35,504 nucleotides of DNA from Bacillota bacterium (GCA_017460805.1 JAFUAF010000006.1:1-35504), one strand, 5' to 3'. Counted from the stretch's first letter, positions 25,039 through 33,105 are shown. The notes: generated by a model from the sequence alone, not told the origin. Numbers and translations are program-made.

Positions 25039-26751
25039 TCAGGATTTATTTTTCCGCAGGGATCTTACACTTTCAAATTCTTCTGTAAGGGCAAAGAAAA
25101 ATTTACGCTGTATCTCGTTTGTGATAACGGTAACAGGTTTTGCCTGGCCGACCGAATAGCCTTTCATCTGAAGCATTTCACGGTACAGGATAAAAGTTTC
25201 GGGCTGACTGAAAAGCACGGCAGTCGGCGCACAAAGTCCTCTCTTAACTTTATCTCCCATTGAGGGGTTTGCTTTGGCAAGATTTTCTTCAAGGGTGTCT
25301 CTTATCTGTTCTTCCGTCAGTCCGTCGGGCAAATTTGCCGCTTCCAGAAAGTAGATATACCTTGAATTGTCGGTATCGGGATATACCGAGCTTTCTATCA
25401 GCTCAAAACCGCATTGTTTTGCTGTCATTTCGGCGGCGGTGCGTATGGCGGTCTCGGTGGTCTTTTCCCCCATAATGCTCACGGTCTTATCCGAACGATA
25501 CTGAAATTCAACGGTCGGGGTGTTTTTATATCGGCCTTTCACAAGAAAAACGTCTTTCATTCGGTAGCGGTAAAAGCCCGAAAGGTTAGTGATAAAAAGC
25601 TCGTATTTTTTCCCTTCTTCAAGTTTATCAAGGGTAAGAAGTTTGGCTGTGTTTTCTTCGCCCTCGGGCAAAAACTCATAAAATACGGCATCGGGGATAA
25701 GTGCGCTGTCGCAGCAGTCAAGCGCGGTATGAACGGTAAAAGCACCCTCGGAAGCCGCTACACCCCTGTGGATAACGGGAATATCGCCAGTATAGCGTTC
25801 CTGCATTTTCCGCGTGTATTCCTTGAATGTTCCGTTTGCTGCGCCCGAGATAAATTTAAGCTGTTTCCATACCTTCGGAACAAAGGGCTCGCCAAAGCCC
25901 TGCTCAAAAATCTCTCTCAGTTCTTTAGCTCGTTCGGGGTCGGGCACAAGCTCTTTTGTCAGCTCCTCCCTTACATCCTCGGGAAGTTCGACCGATTTGT
26001 TTATTGTGCCGTTTTCAATATCGTCAACTATCATTTCCCAGTTGTTTTCTATATACCTGAAAAATTCAAGCGCAAAACTCATAAACGAGCAGATAAGCCT
26101 TGTCGGGTGAGGGTCGATAAGCGAATATCTTGCGTGAAGATAGCGTGTATTCACACCCGCACCTGCAAAGGTGGCGGCCATTGGCGAAGTGAAAACCTTT
26201 GACCACCTTGGTTTCACAAACAAGACTATAGTGTCGGAAAGTGCGCCGTAAGGCACTCCGTCGGGCATAGTCGGCAGATCGGGGTTTGAAAGTATAAGAG
26301 ATATACGTCTTCCGCGGCTTAAAACATCGCCGAACCATTGTAATAGTCGGCCCTCTCCGTATGTGGAAGTGTAAAGCATAAAAATTTCAGACCCTTTTTT
26401 TGTCATGGGTATTCGTTTCGGAGCGCCCACCGTTCCCGATGATTTGTTGTAAAGCGCCAATTCATAGGCGGTTATAAGGTTCCTTTCGCCTTTTTCGCTC
26501 ATTCGCTCTATATATTCGGCGTAATCGTCATAAGTTGTGACGGGTACTTTTTTCTGATATTCTTCAATGGAATGTATGTCGGCAAATCCGTATTTTCTGC
26601 CGTATTCGGTATCTTTGTTGTCATCAAGCAGCTTTAATAAAAATTCTTCCTGAACTTTCATCGGCTCTTCGGTTATGCGGTCGAAATGCGCTGCTGCCTG
26701 CAATGCTTTTTCGGTTTGTGCATTTGCCGCTTCCCTTGCTTTTTCGCTCAT
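25039..26751 (-). CDS. GH3-family acyl-adenylating enzyme
   Basis: This 570-residue protein matches the GH3 (auxin-responsive promoter) family, a branch of the adenylate-forming ANL superfamily that in plants conjugates amino acids to hormone acids; the bacterial substrates are mostly unknown. The N-terminal region has TEYGRKYGFADIHSIEEYQK and VPVTTYDDYAEYIERM, followed by the ATP-binding motif region YNKSSGTVGAPKRIPMTKKG. Later come RGVAASEGAFTVHTAL and the adenylate motif ELFITNLSGFYRYRMKDVF, then EKTTETAIRTA and a C-terminal domain to residue 570. It is soluble. GAGGGG precedes the ATG. It is a single gene with a consensus promoter, convergent with the secreted protein gene. Confidence 0.9.
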   Translation of the reverse strand: MSEKAREAANAQTEKALQAAAHFDRITEEPMKVQEEFLLKLLDDNKDTEYGRKYGFADIHSIEEYQKKVPVTTYDDYAEYIERMSEKGERNLITAYELALYNKSSGTVGAPKRIPMTKKGSEIFMLYTSTYGEGRLLQWFGDVLSRGRRISLILSNPDLPTMPDGVPYGALSDTIVLFVKPRWSKVFTSPMAATFAGAGVNTRYLHARYSLIDPHPTRLICSFMSFALEFFRYIENNWEMIVDDIENGTINKSVELPEDVREELTKELVPDPERAKELREIFEQGFGEPFVPKVWKQLKFISGAANGTFKEYTRKMQERYTGDIPVIHRGVAASEGAFTVHTALDCCDSALIPDAVFYEFLPEGEENTAKLLTLDKLEEGKKYELFITNLSGFYRYRMKDVFLVKGRYKNTPTVEFQYRSDKTVSIMGEKTTETAIRTAAEMTAKQCGFELIESSVYPDTDNSRYIYFLEAANLPDGLTEEQIRDTLEENLAKANPSMGDKVKRGLCAPTAVLFSQPETFILYREMLQMKGYSVGQAKPVTVITNEIQRKFFFALTEEFESVRSLRKNKS

Positions 26752-26790
26752 AGTTATATGCCCCTCTTTTTTCGTATTGATATTTTAATT

Positions 26791-26819
26791 ATTATATAAT
26801 GTATGCAAAAAAATGTCAA
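26791..26819 (-). promoter_or_regulatory. Consensus promoter of the GH3-like gene
   Basis: On the minus strand TTGACA (26819-26814) and TATAAT (26796-26791) are 17 bases apart. The leader is about 35 bases. The gap to the divergent PPC gene holds this and one opposite promoter 50 bases away. Confidence 0.88.
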
Positions 26820-26869
26820 TCAATAATGGAATACTAAACATAGCCTGTCTGAATATATGTATTTATTGA

Positions 26870-26898
26870 TTGATTTTTATACATACAACAGGTATAAT
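26870..26898 (+). promoter_or_regulatory. Promoter of the PPC/DUF296 gene
   Basis: TTGATT (26870-26875), 17 bases, TATAAT (26893-26898). A second TTGATT starts four bases earlier. It is divergent from the GH3-like promoter, with 50 bases between the two -35 elements. Confidence 0.75.
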
Positions 26899-26953
26899 AG
26901 AATTATAATTCGGCAGGAGAAATGTGTTAAATTAAAAAAAGGGGTGTTTTATT

Positions 26954-27391
26954 ATGGATTACAGAAAATACGGCGATACTTATTATATAAGAGTTGATAA
27001 AAACGAGGAGATAATAAAAACCATTATAGATATCTGCAAAAAAGAGAAAATAACTTCTGCCGTGTTTGGCGGTATCGGAGGCTGCAAAGAAGCGGAGATA
27101 CAAACTTTTATTCCCGAAAGCGGTACTTTTGAAACCGAGACCGTAAGCGGAATGCTTGAACTTATTTCATTAAAAGGCAATGTTATTACAGATAATGACA
27201 ACAATTATTTTCATCATACCCACGCTTTATTTACATATAAGAGCGGCGGCGAGCATAGATCTGCGGGCGGTCATATAAAATCCATCACGGTGCTTTATAC
27301 TGCGGAAATAGATTTAAAACCTGTGAGCTGCGGAGAGATAAAAAGAAAATACGATCCCGAAACGGGAACGGGTTTCTGGGATTTTTTATGA
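26954..27391 (+). CDS. PPC/DUF296-domain protein
   Basis: This 145-residue single-domain protein is of the PPC/DUF296 family (PF03479), found alone in bacteria and fused to AT-hooks in plants. Family features are FGGIGGCKEAEIQTFIPESG in the first half, LELISLKGNV, then HHTHALF with closely spaced histidines and GGEHRSAGGHIKSI with further histidines; in the bacterial proteins such histidines bind a metal, and the proteins form trimers. No nucleic-acid-binding extension is present. Its biochemical role is unknown; DNA binding should not be assumed. GGGGTG precedes the ATG. It ends at a bidirectional terminator shared with the cardiolipin synthase. Confidence 0.88.
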   Translation: MDYRKYGDTYYIRVDKNEEIIKTIIDICKKEKITSAVFGGIGGCKEAEIQTFIPESGTFETETVSGMLELISLKGNVITDNDNNYFHHTHALFTYKSGGEHRSAGGHIKSITVLYTAEIDLKPVSCGEIKRKYDPETGTGFWDFL

Positions 27392-27423
27392 AAAAATATA
27401 CGGTTATCATGGGTGTTTCAATC

Positions 27424-27457
27424 AAAAACAGGCTGCCTTGGGTGACAGCCTGTTTTT
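27424..27457. terminator. Bidirectional terminator
   Basis: AAAAACAGGCTG (27424-27435) pairs with CAGCCTGTTTTT (27446-27457), a perfect 12-bp stem with a 10-base loop and A/T runs on both sides. It lies between the convergent PPC and cardiolipin synthase genes, four bases from the latter's stop. Confidence 0.92.
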
Positions 27458-27461
27458 TGTA

Positions 27462-29036
27462 TTACATTAAAGGAGCTATTATTTTCATAATACCGCCGAG
27501 TGCTTTATAATAGAAAGACTCGTTTTTGATCGTTTCCAAAGTGACTTCTCTGCATTTGGAAAGGGTATATTGGAAATCTTTTTCAATATCCGATATACAA
27601 TCGGTCTTGTACATATAAGCCGCACACTCAAAATGATGATACAGACTTCTGTAATCAAGATTTATCGTGCCGACAACTGCTTTTGCATCATCACTTACAA
27701 ATACCTTTGCGTGTACAAAGCCGGGGGTGTACTCGTAAATTTTCACACCCGAATTTACAAGTGACTTGTAATGCGACTTTGCAAGGGCGTATGCGCCTTT
27801 CTTGTCGGGTATGCCGGGCAGAATAAGCTTTACGTCAATACCCCTTTCGGCAGCGTATTTAAGTGCCGTTTCAAGCTCGTTGTCCAGAATGAGATAAGGT
27901 GTCATTATATGCACATATTCGGTGGCGCGGTAAAGTATATCCATATATACGTTTTCGCCCGCCTTGTACATATCCATCGGCGATTCAGAGTAAGGCATGA
28001 CAAAGCCTTTGCTTTCAACGCTTATTCCGTCTTTCAGAAAATCGTCCCACTCATGTTTTTCTTCAAATATCTGCCACATCTGCAAAAACATAAGCGTAAA
28101 ACTGCTTACAGCCTCGCCTTTAAGCATTACGGCGGTATCTTTCCAATGTCCGTAAACTTCTTTTTTGTTTATATACTCGTCCGAAAGATTTACACCGCCC
28201 GTAAAGGCGACTTTATTGTCAATGACAGCTATTTTTCTGTGGTCACGGTAGTTGTAATGCGATGACAAAAACGGTTTTATGGGCGAAAAGGCCTTGCATT
28301 TTATGCCGAGACTTTCCATTCTTTTCGGGTAATCCGAAGAAAGGAAAAGGATGTCGCACATACCGTCATACATCACACGCACATCAACGCCTTGTTTGGC
28401 TTTGCGCGAAAGAATATCGAGAAGTCTGCCCCACATATAGCCCTCGTTGACGATAAAATATTCCATAAAAATAAATTTTTCTGCCTTTTCAAGTTCTTCG
28501 ACTAAAGCCGCAAACTTATCTTCGCCGATAGGGAAATATTTTACTTCGGTATTGGCATAAAGAGGAAAGCAGCCGCTTAAACTAAGATACTTGCACAGAT
28601 CGTCCGTGCCCGATGCGGTTATATCTTCGTTATTTATCACTTTTTCATCCTGCGGGATAATGGTTTTTGTTTCCTTGATAATGTTGTTTATCAGATACTG
28701 TTCCGTTCTGTGTCCGAGGTCTCTTTTTGTCCATGCAAGGAAAAGCGCACCCGGTACGGGAACTATCATTATCAGGAAAAGCCATGTAAGCTTTGCCGAA
28801 TAATCCATTGAGCAGTTGAAAAGATATATCACCATGCCAAGGGCAAATATCGTCTGTGCGGTCGCAAAGTACGGGAAATACTCTTTAAACCAGCCGAAGA
28901 AAGCCGCAAGTATAGCCGCCTCTATAAGTATCAGCACAATAAATATCGGCAGACGTGTAAAAAGAAATCTTTTAAGTCCTTTGTTTTTCTTTGACAAAAG
29001 ATATATGACATTTTCATTATTATCTGTTTTTTCCAT
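27462..29036 (-). CDS. cls: Cardiolipin synthase (phospholipase D family)
   Basis: This membrane enzyme joins two phosphatidylglycerol molecules into cardiolipin. The 524-residue protein has N-terminal hydrophobic segments (LPIFIVLILIEAAILAAFFG and two more around residues 50-90) and two HKD catalytic motifs: DHRKIAVIDNKVAFTGGVN and VHAKVFVSDDAKAVVGTIN, both H-x-K-x4-D intact, so it should be active. I start at ATG 29036, preceded by AGAGGG; an ATG at 29060 would place that ribosome site inside the coding region. It follows the small membrane protein gene by 11 bases and is transcribed with it. A terminator directly follows. Confidence 0.95.
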   Translation of the reverse strand: MEKTDNNENVIYLLSKKNKGLKRFLFTRLPIFIVLILIEAAILAAFFGWFKEYFPYFATAQTIFALGMVIYLFNCSMDYSAKLTWLFLIMIVPVPGALFLAWTKRDLGHRTEQYLINNIIKETKTIIPQDEKVINNEDITASGTDDLCKYLSLSGCFPLYANTEVKYFPIGEDKFAALVEELEKAEKFIFMEYFIVNEGYMWGRLLDILSRKAKQGVDVRVMYDGMCDILFLSSDYPKRMESLGIKCKAFSPIKPFLSSHYNYRDHRKIAVIDNKVAFTGGVNLSDEYINKKEVYGHWKDTAVMLKGEAVSSFTLMFLQMWQIFEEKHEWDDFLKDGISVESKGFVMPYSESPMDMYKAGENVYMDILYRATEYVHIMTPYLILDNELETALKYAAERGIDVKLILPGIPDKKGAYALAKSHYKSLVNSGVKIYEYTPGFVHAKVFVSDDAKAVVGTINLDYRSLYHHFECAAYMYKTDCISDIEKDFQYTLSKCREVTLETIKNESFYYKALGGIMKIIAPLM

Positions 29037-29047
29037 ATAACGCCCTC

Positions 29048-29272
29048 TTATCTTTTCCACATTTTCTTAACAGAGAATATACCAAGTGCAACCGAGAAAA
29101 TAAAACCTACTGTTGCAATAAGCGGTATGCCCCGGTTTGTTACGGGTTGAATATCGGTAGTGCAGAGTATACACGTGCCGATAAACAGTACGCACGAGAA
29201 CACCGCAAGAACGATATAAACTATAAAATCGCCGATTTTTGCAAGCGGTTCTTCATATCCCGTCAGCTCCAT
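29048..29272 (-). CDS. Small two-segment membrane protein upstream of cls
   Basis: I do not recognise the family. The 74-residue reading has two hydrophobic segments, IGDFIVYIVLAVFSCVLFIG and IPLIATVGFIFSVALGIFSV, joined by a short loop with CTTDIQPVTNRG, and a basic C-terminus (KKMWKR). The start is uncertain: ATG 29272 lacks a clear ribosome site, and an in-frame ATG 11 codons earlier (29305) would add a cysteine/arginine-rich MCRCRSDYEQT. A longer open frame to 29602 crosses the promoter and is not credible. It stops 11 bases before cls with the cls ribosome site right after its stop, so the two form an operon. A partner role in lipid synthesis is possible but unsupported. Confidence 0.6.
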   Translation of the reverse strand: MELTGYEEPLAKIGDFIVYIVLAVFSCVLFIGTCILCTTDIQPVTNRGIPLIATVGFIFSVALGIFSVKKMWKR

Positions 29273-29373
29273 GGTTTGTTCGTAATCAGACCGGCAGCGG
29301 CACATACAAAAGCACGGTTTCTTGGCAAAACGGTGTACCGTGTTGCTTGTGTATGAAAAATATTTATGTATAT

Positions 29374-29402
29374 ATTTTATCATATAATAGTTAAAAATAC
29401 AA
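29374..29402 (-). promoter_or_regulatory. Promoter of the small membrane protein-cls operon
   Basis: On the minus strand TTGTAT (29402-29397), 17 bases, TAAAAT (29379-29374). It lies about 100 bases before the chosen start. The rest of the 354-base gap to the lipoprotein gene (29273-29626) is AT-rich and otherwise holds only the terminator of that gene. Confidence 0.55.
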
Positions 29403-29584
29403 GGCGTTTGATAAAATTTAACAAAAAAAGCACGTAATAAAAAACTTTTTTGTGCGAATATGTTGATTTTTGTTACAAAATTGCATTTCCAATAACAGAT
29501 TTGACTATAACTTTTTTCTATTATAAAGAAATGAGATCCGCAAAATATGTTTTTGGGGAACTTTATAAAAATATGCGGCGCATC

Positions 29585-29623
29585 AAAAAAAGGCTGCCGC
29601 AAAATGCAGACAACCTGTTTTTT
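29585..29623 (-). terminator. Imperfect terminator after the lipoprotein gene
   Basis: An A run and AGGCTG (29585-29596) face CAACCTG and a T run (29611-29623), giving an imperfect stem with an inner CTGC/GCAG pair. It begins four bases after the lipoprotein stop and resembles a degraded relative of the terminator at 27424. Confidence 0.5.
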
Positions 29624-29626
29624 ATC

Positions 29627-30424
29627 TTATTTGATATTATAATATTCTTCTATTGCGATCATCCATACAGCCAGATTTTCGTCCTTAAACATATCGGAAC
29701 TATACTCTGTTGCACCGTCATTCATATAAATTGTACGCTTTCCGTAATTTACCGTCCATGTATCGTCTTTGCCGTAAGCGGTAAGTTTATAGTGATAATC
29801 TGCGGCATTGTTTGCATCAAGATAACATTCCTTGATATTTACGTCGGCATCGTAAAAATTGTTTGCCATAGCGAGTGCCATTATCATGTTTTTTTCAATA
29901 CTGCCGATATCGGGGCTGAGCTCCTTGTCAACAAGCATTATTGCCAGAACATCACAAAAAAGCTCTCTGTCTATCGAACGGCCGCTTTCAAGAACCTCGG
30001 AATCAACATAGTCAAGGAACCCGTCAATATCTTTGCCGCCGTACAAAACGGTTGAACCGTCAATGCCGCCGTTGGGTATAACCGTCAGGTCATTGCCCGC
30101 TCTGTAGACGTCCGTATAACTGTATATTGTTTTTTCTCCCTCGGGTTCGGCTGCGGTATCGTCTTTCTTTAAATCACTTGTATCGCTGCTTTCGGTCTCG
30201 TCTGTTTTGCTGTCGCTTATGCTGACATCTGTATCAAGGTCGAGATTTTTGATCGCTTCTGCCGAATTATTCAGACCCTCAAGATCTATATTTGCATCAT
30301 TTACTTTTGGCATCTCGTTTGAAGAAACGGGCTGCGCGGTTTCATTGCCGTTTCCGCAGGCACACAGACCGAGCGCCGCAATGCAGGCGGCTGCCAAAGC
30401 ACATTTTTTTAAAGAAAATTTCAT
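29627..30424 (-). CDS. Putative lipoprotein of unknown function
   Basis: The 265-residue product begins with a lipoprotein signal peptide: basic MKFSLKK, the hydrophobic stretch CALAAACIAALG, and a lipobox ending LCAC near residue 23, followed by a glycine/asparagine stretch. The mature part starts with an acidic serine/threonine/aspartate linker to about residue 95 (DTDVSISDSKTDETESSD), typical of a spacer through the cell wall. The C-terminal 160 residues form a small globular domain I do not recognise; it contains TIYSYTDVYRAGNDL and YGKDDTWTVNYGKRTIYMN. AAAGGAAA precedes the ATG. It would be attached to the outer face of the membrane. It stands alone; upstream is a pseudogene on the same strand. 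Confidence 0.85.
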   Translation of the reverse strand: MKFSLKKCALAAACIAALGLCACGNGNETAQPVSSNEMPKVNDANIDLEGLNNSAEAIKNLDLDTDVSISDSKTDETESSDTSDLKKDDTAAEPEGEKTIYSYTDVYRAGNDLTVIPNGGIDGSTVLYGGKDIDGFLDYVDSEVLESGRSIDRELFCDVLAIMLVDKELSPDIGSIEKNMIMALAMANNFYDADVNIKECYLDANNAADYHYKLTAYGKDDTWTVNYGKRTIYMNDGATEYSSDMFKDENLAVWMIAIEEYYNIK

Positions 30425-30472
30425 TTTACGTTTCCTTTCTTTTTATGACAAAGACAAATTTATCGCGGTCTT

Positions 30473-30813
30473 TTATTTTAAGAAAACAGGGTCGTAATTT
30501 GCCCTGATATCTTCGTAACCCTCTATACTGCCGATATCATAGCGCTTACCCGGCATTTCCATTGCATAGACCTTTGTGTTTTTGCAAAGCCATGACAAAA
30601 AACTGCCGGGGGCATCTTTCCATGTTTCAAATTCGTTCAGAAATTTGTGGTTTGAAACAACTATATATTCATTTATATATCCCTTGGCTTCAAGATCGTC
30701 TATAAGCCAATCAATGATTTTTTACCCTTTACGGGCAAAAGCGGCTTGGGAAAATTTTCGGTCAAAGGGTACATTCCGGTAGCATAGCCTGCGGCTAAAA
30801 TAATACATCTCAT
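30473..30813 (-). pseudogene. Decayed sugar-phosphate nucleotidyltransferase
   Basis: Read on the minus strand from ATG 30813, the sequence gives MRCIILAAGYATGMYPLTEN and FPKPLLPVKGKK, the N-terminus of an NTP-transferase (LicC/RmlA-like) enzyme. Three defects show decay. The signature arginine of the ATR-x-x-PLT motif is glycine. A frameshift near 30717-30724, in a run of T on the plus strand, moves to the frame DWLIDDLEAKGYINEYIVVS. The reading then passes from NHKFLNEFETWK straight into DAPGSFLSWLCKN and YAMEMPGKRYDIGS, which belong near the C-terminus of a full protein of about 240 residues, so roughly half the protein is deleted. The stop is at 30473. It cannot encode an active enzyme. 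The neighbours suggest no pathway. Confidence 0.85.
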
Positions 30814-30865
30814 TATAGTTCAACTCCATCAGATGTATTGCGGAAACATATTTTAAATATAAACA

Positions 30866-31201
30866 CTAATTTTTTTCGGATTTTTTTCTTGCTTTGGGTA
30901 TTGTCATAAGAAGCGGCTTCAATATGCCTATTTTATAGTTGTCGCCGTAAAATCCGAGCTTGTCCGAGGCCTTGTTTTCAAGTGCATAAAGAAGCTCTCC
31001 GCCAAACACGTTAAGAGAAATATCGTTGTCCCAGTAGTTGTAAGGCTGGACATCGATTTTTCCGTCCGATATTTCGGCATAGAATGAGCCGTGACCGTCC
31101 CCTATAATGTTGAACTGCACAGCAATAAATGGCATATCATCGCTTATTTTTGCTTTAAGAAGCTGTTTTTTTGCACGCTCAAAAATTTCTTCGTATGTCA
31201 T
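30866..31201 (-). CDS. SCP2-like sterol-carrier-fold protein
   Basis: This small soluble protein of 111 residues looks like the SCP2 (sterol carrier protein 2) fold, which binds lipids or hydrophobic ligands. The supporting stretch is FNIIGDGHGSFYAEISDGKI, which has the G-D-G-x-G-x-F-Y pattern of the family, followed by alternating strands and the C-terminal NKASDKLGFYGDNYKIGILK with the typical G-x-x-K-I-x-G-like end. AAAGGGG precedes the ATG. Bacterial stand-alone members have no settled function. It has its own promoter with a palindrome between the -35 and -10, so expression may respond to a signal. Confidence 0.75.
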   Translation of the reverse strand: MTYEEIFERAKKQLLKAKISDDMPFIAVQFNIIGDGHGSFYAEISDGKIDVQPYNYWDNDISLNVFGGELLYALENKASDKLGFYGDNYKIGILKPLLMTIPKARKKSEKN

Positions 31202-31243
31202 AATATAACCCCTTTCCGGTTTGAATAACCCGTCTTTTTCTTT

Positions 31244-31272
31244 ATTTTACTCCACAGGAGTAATTATGTCAA
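31244..31272 (-). promoter_or_regulatory. Promoter with embedded palindrome upstream of the SCP2-like gene
   Basis: On the minus strand TTGACA (31272-31267) is 17 bases from TAAAAT (31249-31244). The spacer holds a perfect dyad, TTACTCC-ACA-GGAGTAA on the plus strand (31247-31263), overlapping the -10. This position fits a repressor, or a MerR-like regulator, although MerR promoters usually have a 19-20-base spacer. Confidence 0.72.
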
Positions 31273-31368
31273 TGCTTAGTTTTATATACGATATTTGTAG
31301 CGGAAGGCTGTTTTGCTGTGCCAAAATGATGCAATAAGGCGCAGTATGACGTATATGCTGTTTTTGTG

Positions 31369-31397
31369 TTGACCGTAAAAGAAAAATAATATATAAT
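31369..31397 (+). promoter_or_regulatory. Promoter of the three-gene membrane operon
   Basis: TTGACC (31369-31374), 17 bases, TATAAT (31392-31397), 50 bases upstream of the first ATG, which has a GGAGG-type ribosome site. It is divergent from the SCP2-like promoter, about 95 bases away. Confidence 0.8.
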
Positions 31398-31447
31398 AAT
31401 ATGTAATGCGGACATAATTTTATTGCCGTGAACGGAGGAGAAAAATC

Positions 31448-32005
31448 ATGACTCTTGAAAACGACCCAAGACAAATAAAATACAGACAGATGATAAGCAA
31501 TATGAATATCAGCGGGACTGCGGTCATTGTTTTTGGCGTATGGAGTGTGCTGCGTGCGATCCTTTACTTTGTTCTGCATAGGGTGGATCTTGCTGCTCTT
31601 TTAGTAGACGGGATAGAAGAAATGACCAATATTGAACATACTTTTATGAATGATTTTACTTTTCTGGTCTTTCAGTCGATCCTTGTCGCAGACCTTGCGG
31701 TAAGGGTGTATGTCGGCAGGTCGGCTGTTGCCGATGCCGCAGGCAGGAAGAAAAGCCCTTTTTATATTTTTCTGGCGTTTGTTATGGGCTGGGGGCTTGC
31801 TTCGGGGTTTGTATCCGAAGTTGCACTGTCTTTTTCGGATGATGTGACCGAGAAACTGATGCACGAAATGATGGCATCGGCTGTTATAGACCTGATATCG
31901 TGCTTTGCCTTTTTTGAACTTGGGGTATCTTCCGTAGTGGCACGAATGCTCAGAAAAAAACTGAAAAGTGACGGCAAAATGATACATACGGCGGAGGATA
32001 AATGA
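31448..32005 (+). CDS. Four-segment membrane protein of unknown function
   Basis: I do not recognise the family. The 185-residue product has four hydrophobic segments: about residues 20-42 (ISGTAVIVFGVWSVLRAILY), 70-88 (FTFLVFQSILVADLAVRVYV), 103-125 (FYIFLAFVMGWGLASGFVSE) and 140-165 (MMASAVIDLISCFAFFELGV). Both ends are polar, and the basic C-terminal tail RMLRKKLKSDGK suggests that the ends are cytoplasmic. GGAGGAG precedes the ATG. Its stop overlaps the next ATG (ATGA), so it is translated together with the DUF6765 protein. A membrane partner of that protein is a reasonable inference from this coupling. Confidence 0.85.
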   Translation: MTLENDPRQIKYRQMISNMNISGTAVIVFGVWSVLRAILYFVLHRVDLAALLVDGIEEMTNIEHTFMNDFTFLVFQSILVADLAVRVYVGRSAVADAAGRKKSPFYIFLAFVMGWGLASGFVSEVALSFSDDVTEKLMHEMMASAVIDLISCFAFFELGVSSVVARMLRKKLKSDGKMIHTAEDK

Positions 32006-33105
32006 CGATGCAGAAAGATTTTCATTATTATGCCACATACTGTGCCGCTGTTATTGCGGGATTTTCGCATGAGGAAAGTCTGGCAGTCTGCTATAGTGCA
32101 CAGTTTGTTGATATGTGCTCGCTTACCCTGCTGAAAAAGATCGGCGGGCCTCCCGAAGCGGCGACCACACAGCTGCAAATGGAGCTTATGAATTCAAGAA
32201 ATGACATTGTGAGCAGACAGAATATCACAAGAATATGGTCGTCTTTTCATTTTTTGCCCGCGGATCTCTACTCGCCCGTAAAAGGCGGCAGGCCGTATAA
32301 AGATAAGTTTCATCTGGTATGCGGTCCCAACGGAGAACTTGTAAAAGATACCGTTGAACTTGCAAAAAAAGGGAGTTTGCAGGCTGTGGGCATAGCTATG
32401 CACGTGCTTGCCGATACATGGGCTCACCGCTGCTTTGCGGGCACGCCCTCGCTTGTTATCAATAATGCCAATTCGGATTTTTATGAAATAACCGAGGACA
32501 ACAAAAGAAAAAAGATAACATTCCATGAAAATGTCAAGGCGGGCGATAACATCGAACAGCGCAAATATATCCGTACCGTATATTATGCCGAGGAAAATTC
32601 GGTCATGAACCTTGGCCACGGCAGAGCGGGACATCTGCCCGATTACAGTTTTATGCGATATATTTATATGCCTGCGTGGGGTAATTACAAGGAGTTTTAT
32701 AAGGACAATCCTTCGGAGTATTACCTTGCTTTTTCGCAGATGGTCTGTGCTATGCGCTATCTCCGCGGAGAAACGGCGGGCTTTGAAAAAAATATGTATG
32801 ATACCGATATGATGCAGTCTTACGGAGAACGTATAAAAGAGATACTGAAACGCAGGCAGTTTGATGCAAGCGAGGACTGGAAGAAATTCGGAGAGGAACT
32901 TTCGGGAAAAGAAATAGTGCCGTTTGATATCAATATGTATCAAAAAGAGTATACGGATGCTTCGCCGAAAAACAGGGCTTTGACCGGGGCAGGAAGATTT
33001 TTTGCGGCGGCAAAGGCACAAAAAAGCATGGTTACGGACAGGATATTCGATTCGGGCAATCTGCTGGCGGGATTCAGCAAAAGAATAGGCGGTGGTGTAA
33101 AATGA
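32002..33105 (+). CDS. DUF6765 family protein, zinc-hydrolase-like
   Basis: This 367-residue protein matches the uncharacterised DUF6765 family, beginning MQKDFHYYATYCAAVIAGFS. Conserved histidines recall zinc-dependent phospholipase C/S1-P1 nuclease folds: His in KDFHYY, His in GFSHEES, the HxxxDxxxH pattern in AMHVLADTWAHRCFAG, and GHGRAGHLPD. That relation is inferred from motif spacing, not proven. No signal peptide is visible, so it is probably cytoplasmic or bound to the coupled membrane proteins. It starts by ATGA overlap with the upstream gene (a second in-frame ATG two codons later is also possible), and GGAGG at 31993-31997 serves it. It overlaps the next gene by four bases in the same way. 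Confidence 0.78.
   Translation: MTMQKDFHYYATYCAAVIAGFSHEESLAVCYSAQFVDMCSLTLLKKIGGPPEAATTQLQMELMNSRNDIVSRQNITRIWSSFHFLPADLYSPVKGGRPYKDKFHLVCGPNGELVKDTVELAKKGSLQAVGIAMHVLADTWAHRCFAGTPSLVINNANSDFYEITEDNKRKKITFHENVKAGDNIEQRKYIRTVYYAEENSVMNLGHGRAGHLPDYSFMRYIYMPAWGNYKEFYKDNPSEYYLAFSQMVCAMRYLRGETAGFEKNMYDTDMMQSYGERIKEILKRRQFDASEDWKKFGEELSGKEIVPFDINMYQKEYTDASPKNRALTGAGRFFAAAKAQKSMVTDRIFDSGNLLAGFSKRIGGGVK

Noticed and set aside
25414-26202. Plus-strand open frame of 262 codons opposite the GH3-like gene
   Set aside because: No domain or ribosome site, and the opposite strand encodes a complete GH3 protein with its own promoter.
29273-29602. N-terminal extension of the small membrane protein to 184 residues
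   Set aside because: The extension contains the promoter and AT-rich non-coding sequence; no ribosome site supports a start there.
29450-30055. Plus-strand open frame of 201 codons opposite the lipoprotein and its terminator
   Set aside because: It crosses the terminator and is opposed by a signal-peptide-bearing lipoprotein gene; composition is that of an antisense reading.
32194-33021. Long minus-strand open frame (275 codons) opposite the DUF6765 gene
   Set aside because: It is a shadow: the plus strand has a recognised family, ATGA couplings and a promoter; the minus reading is rich in basic and rare residues and has no ribosome site.
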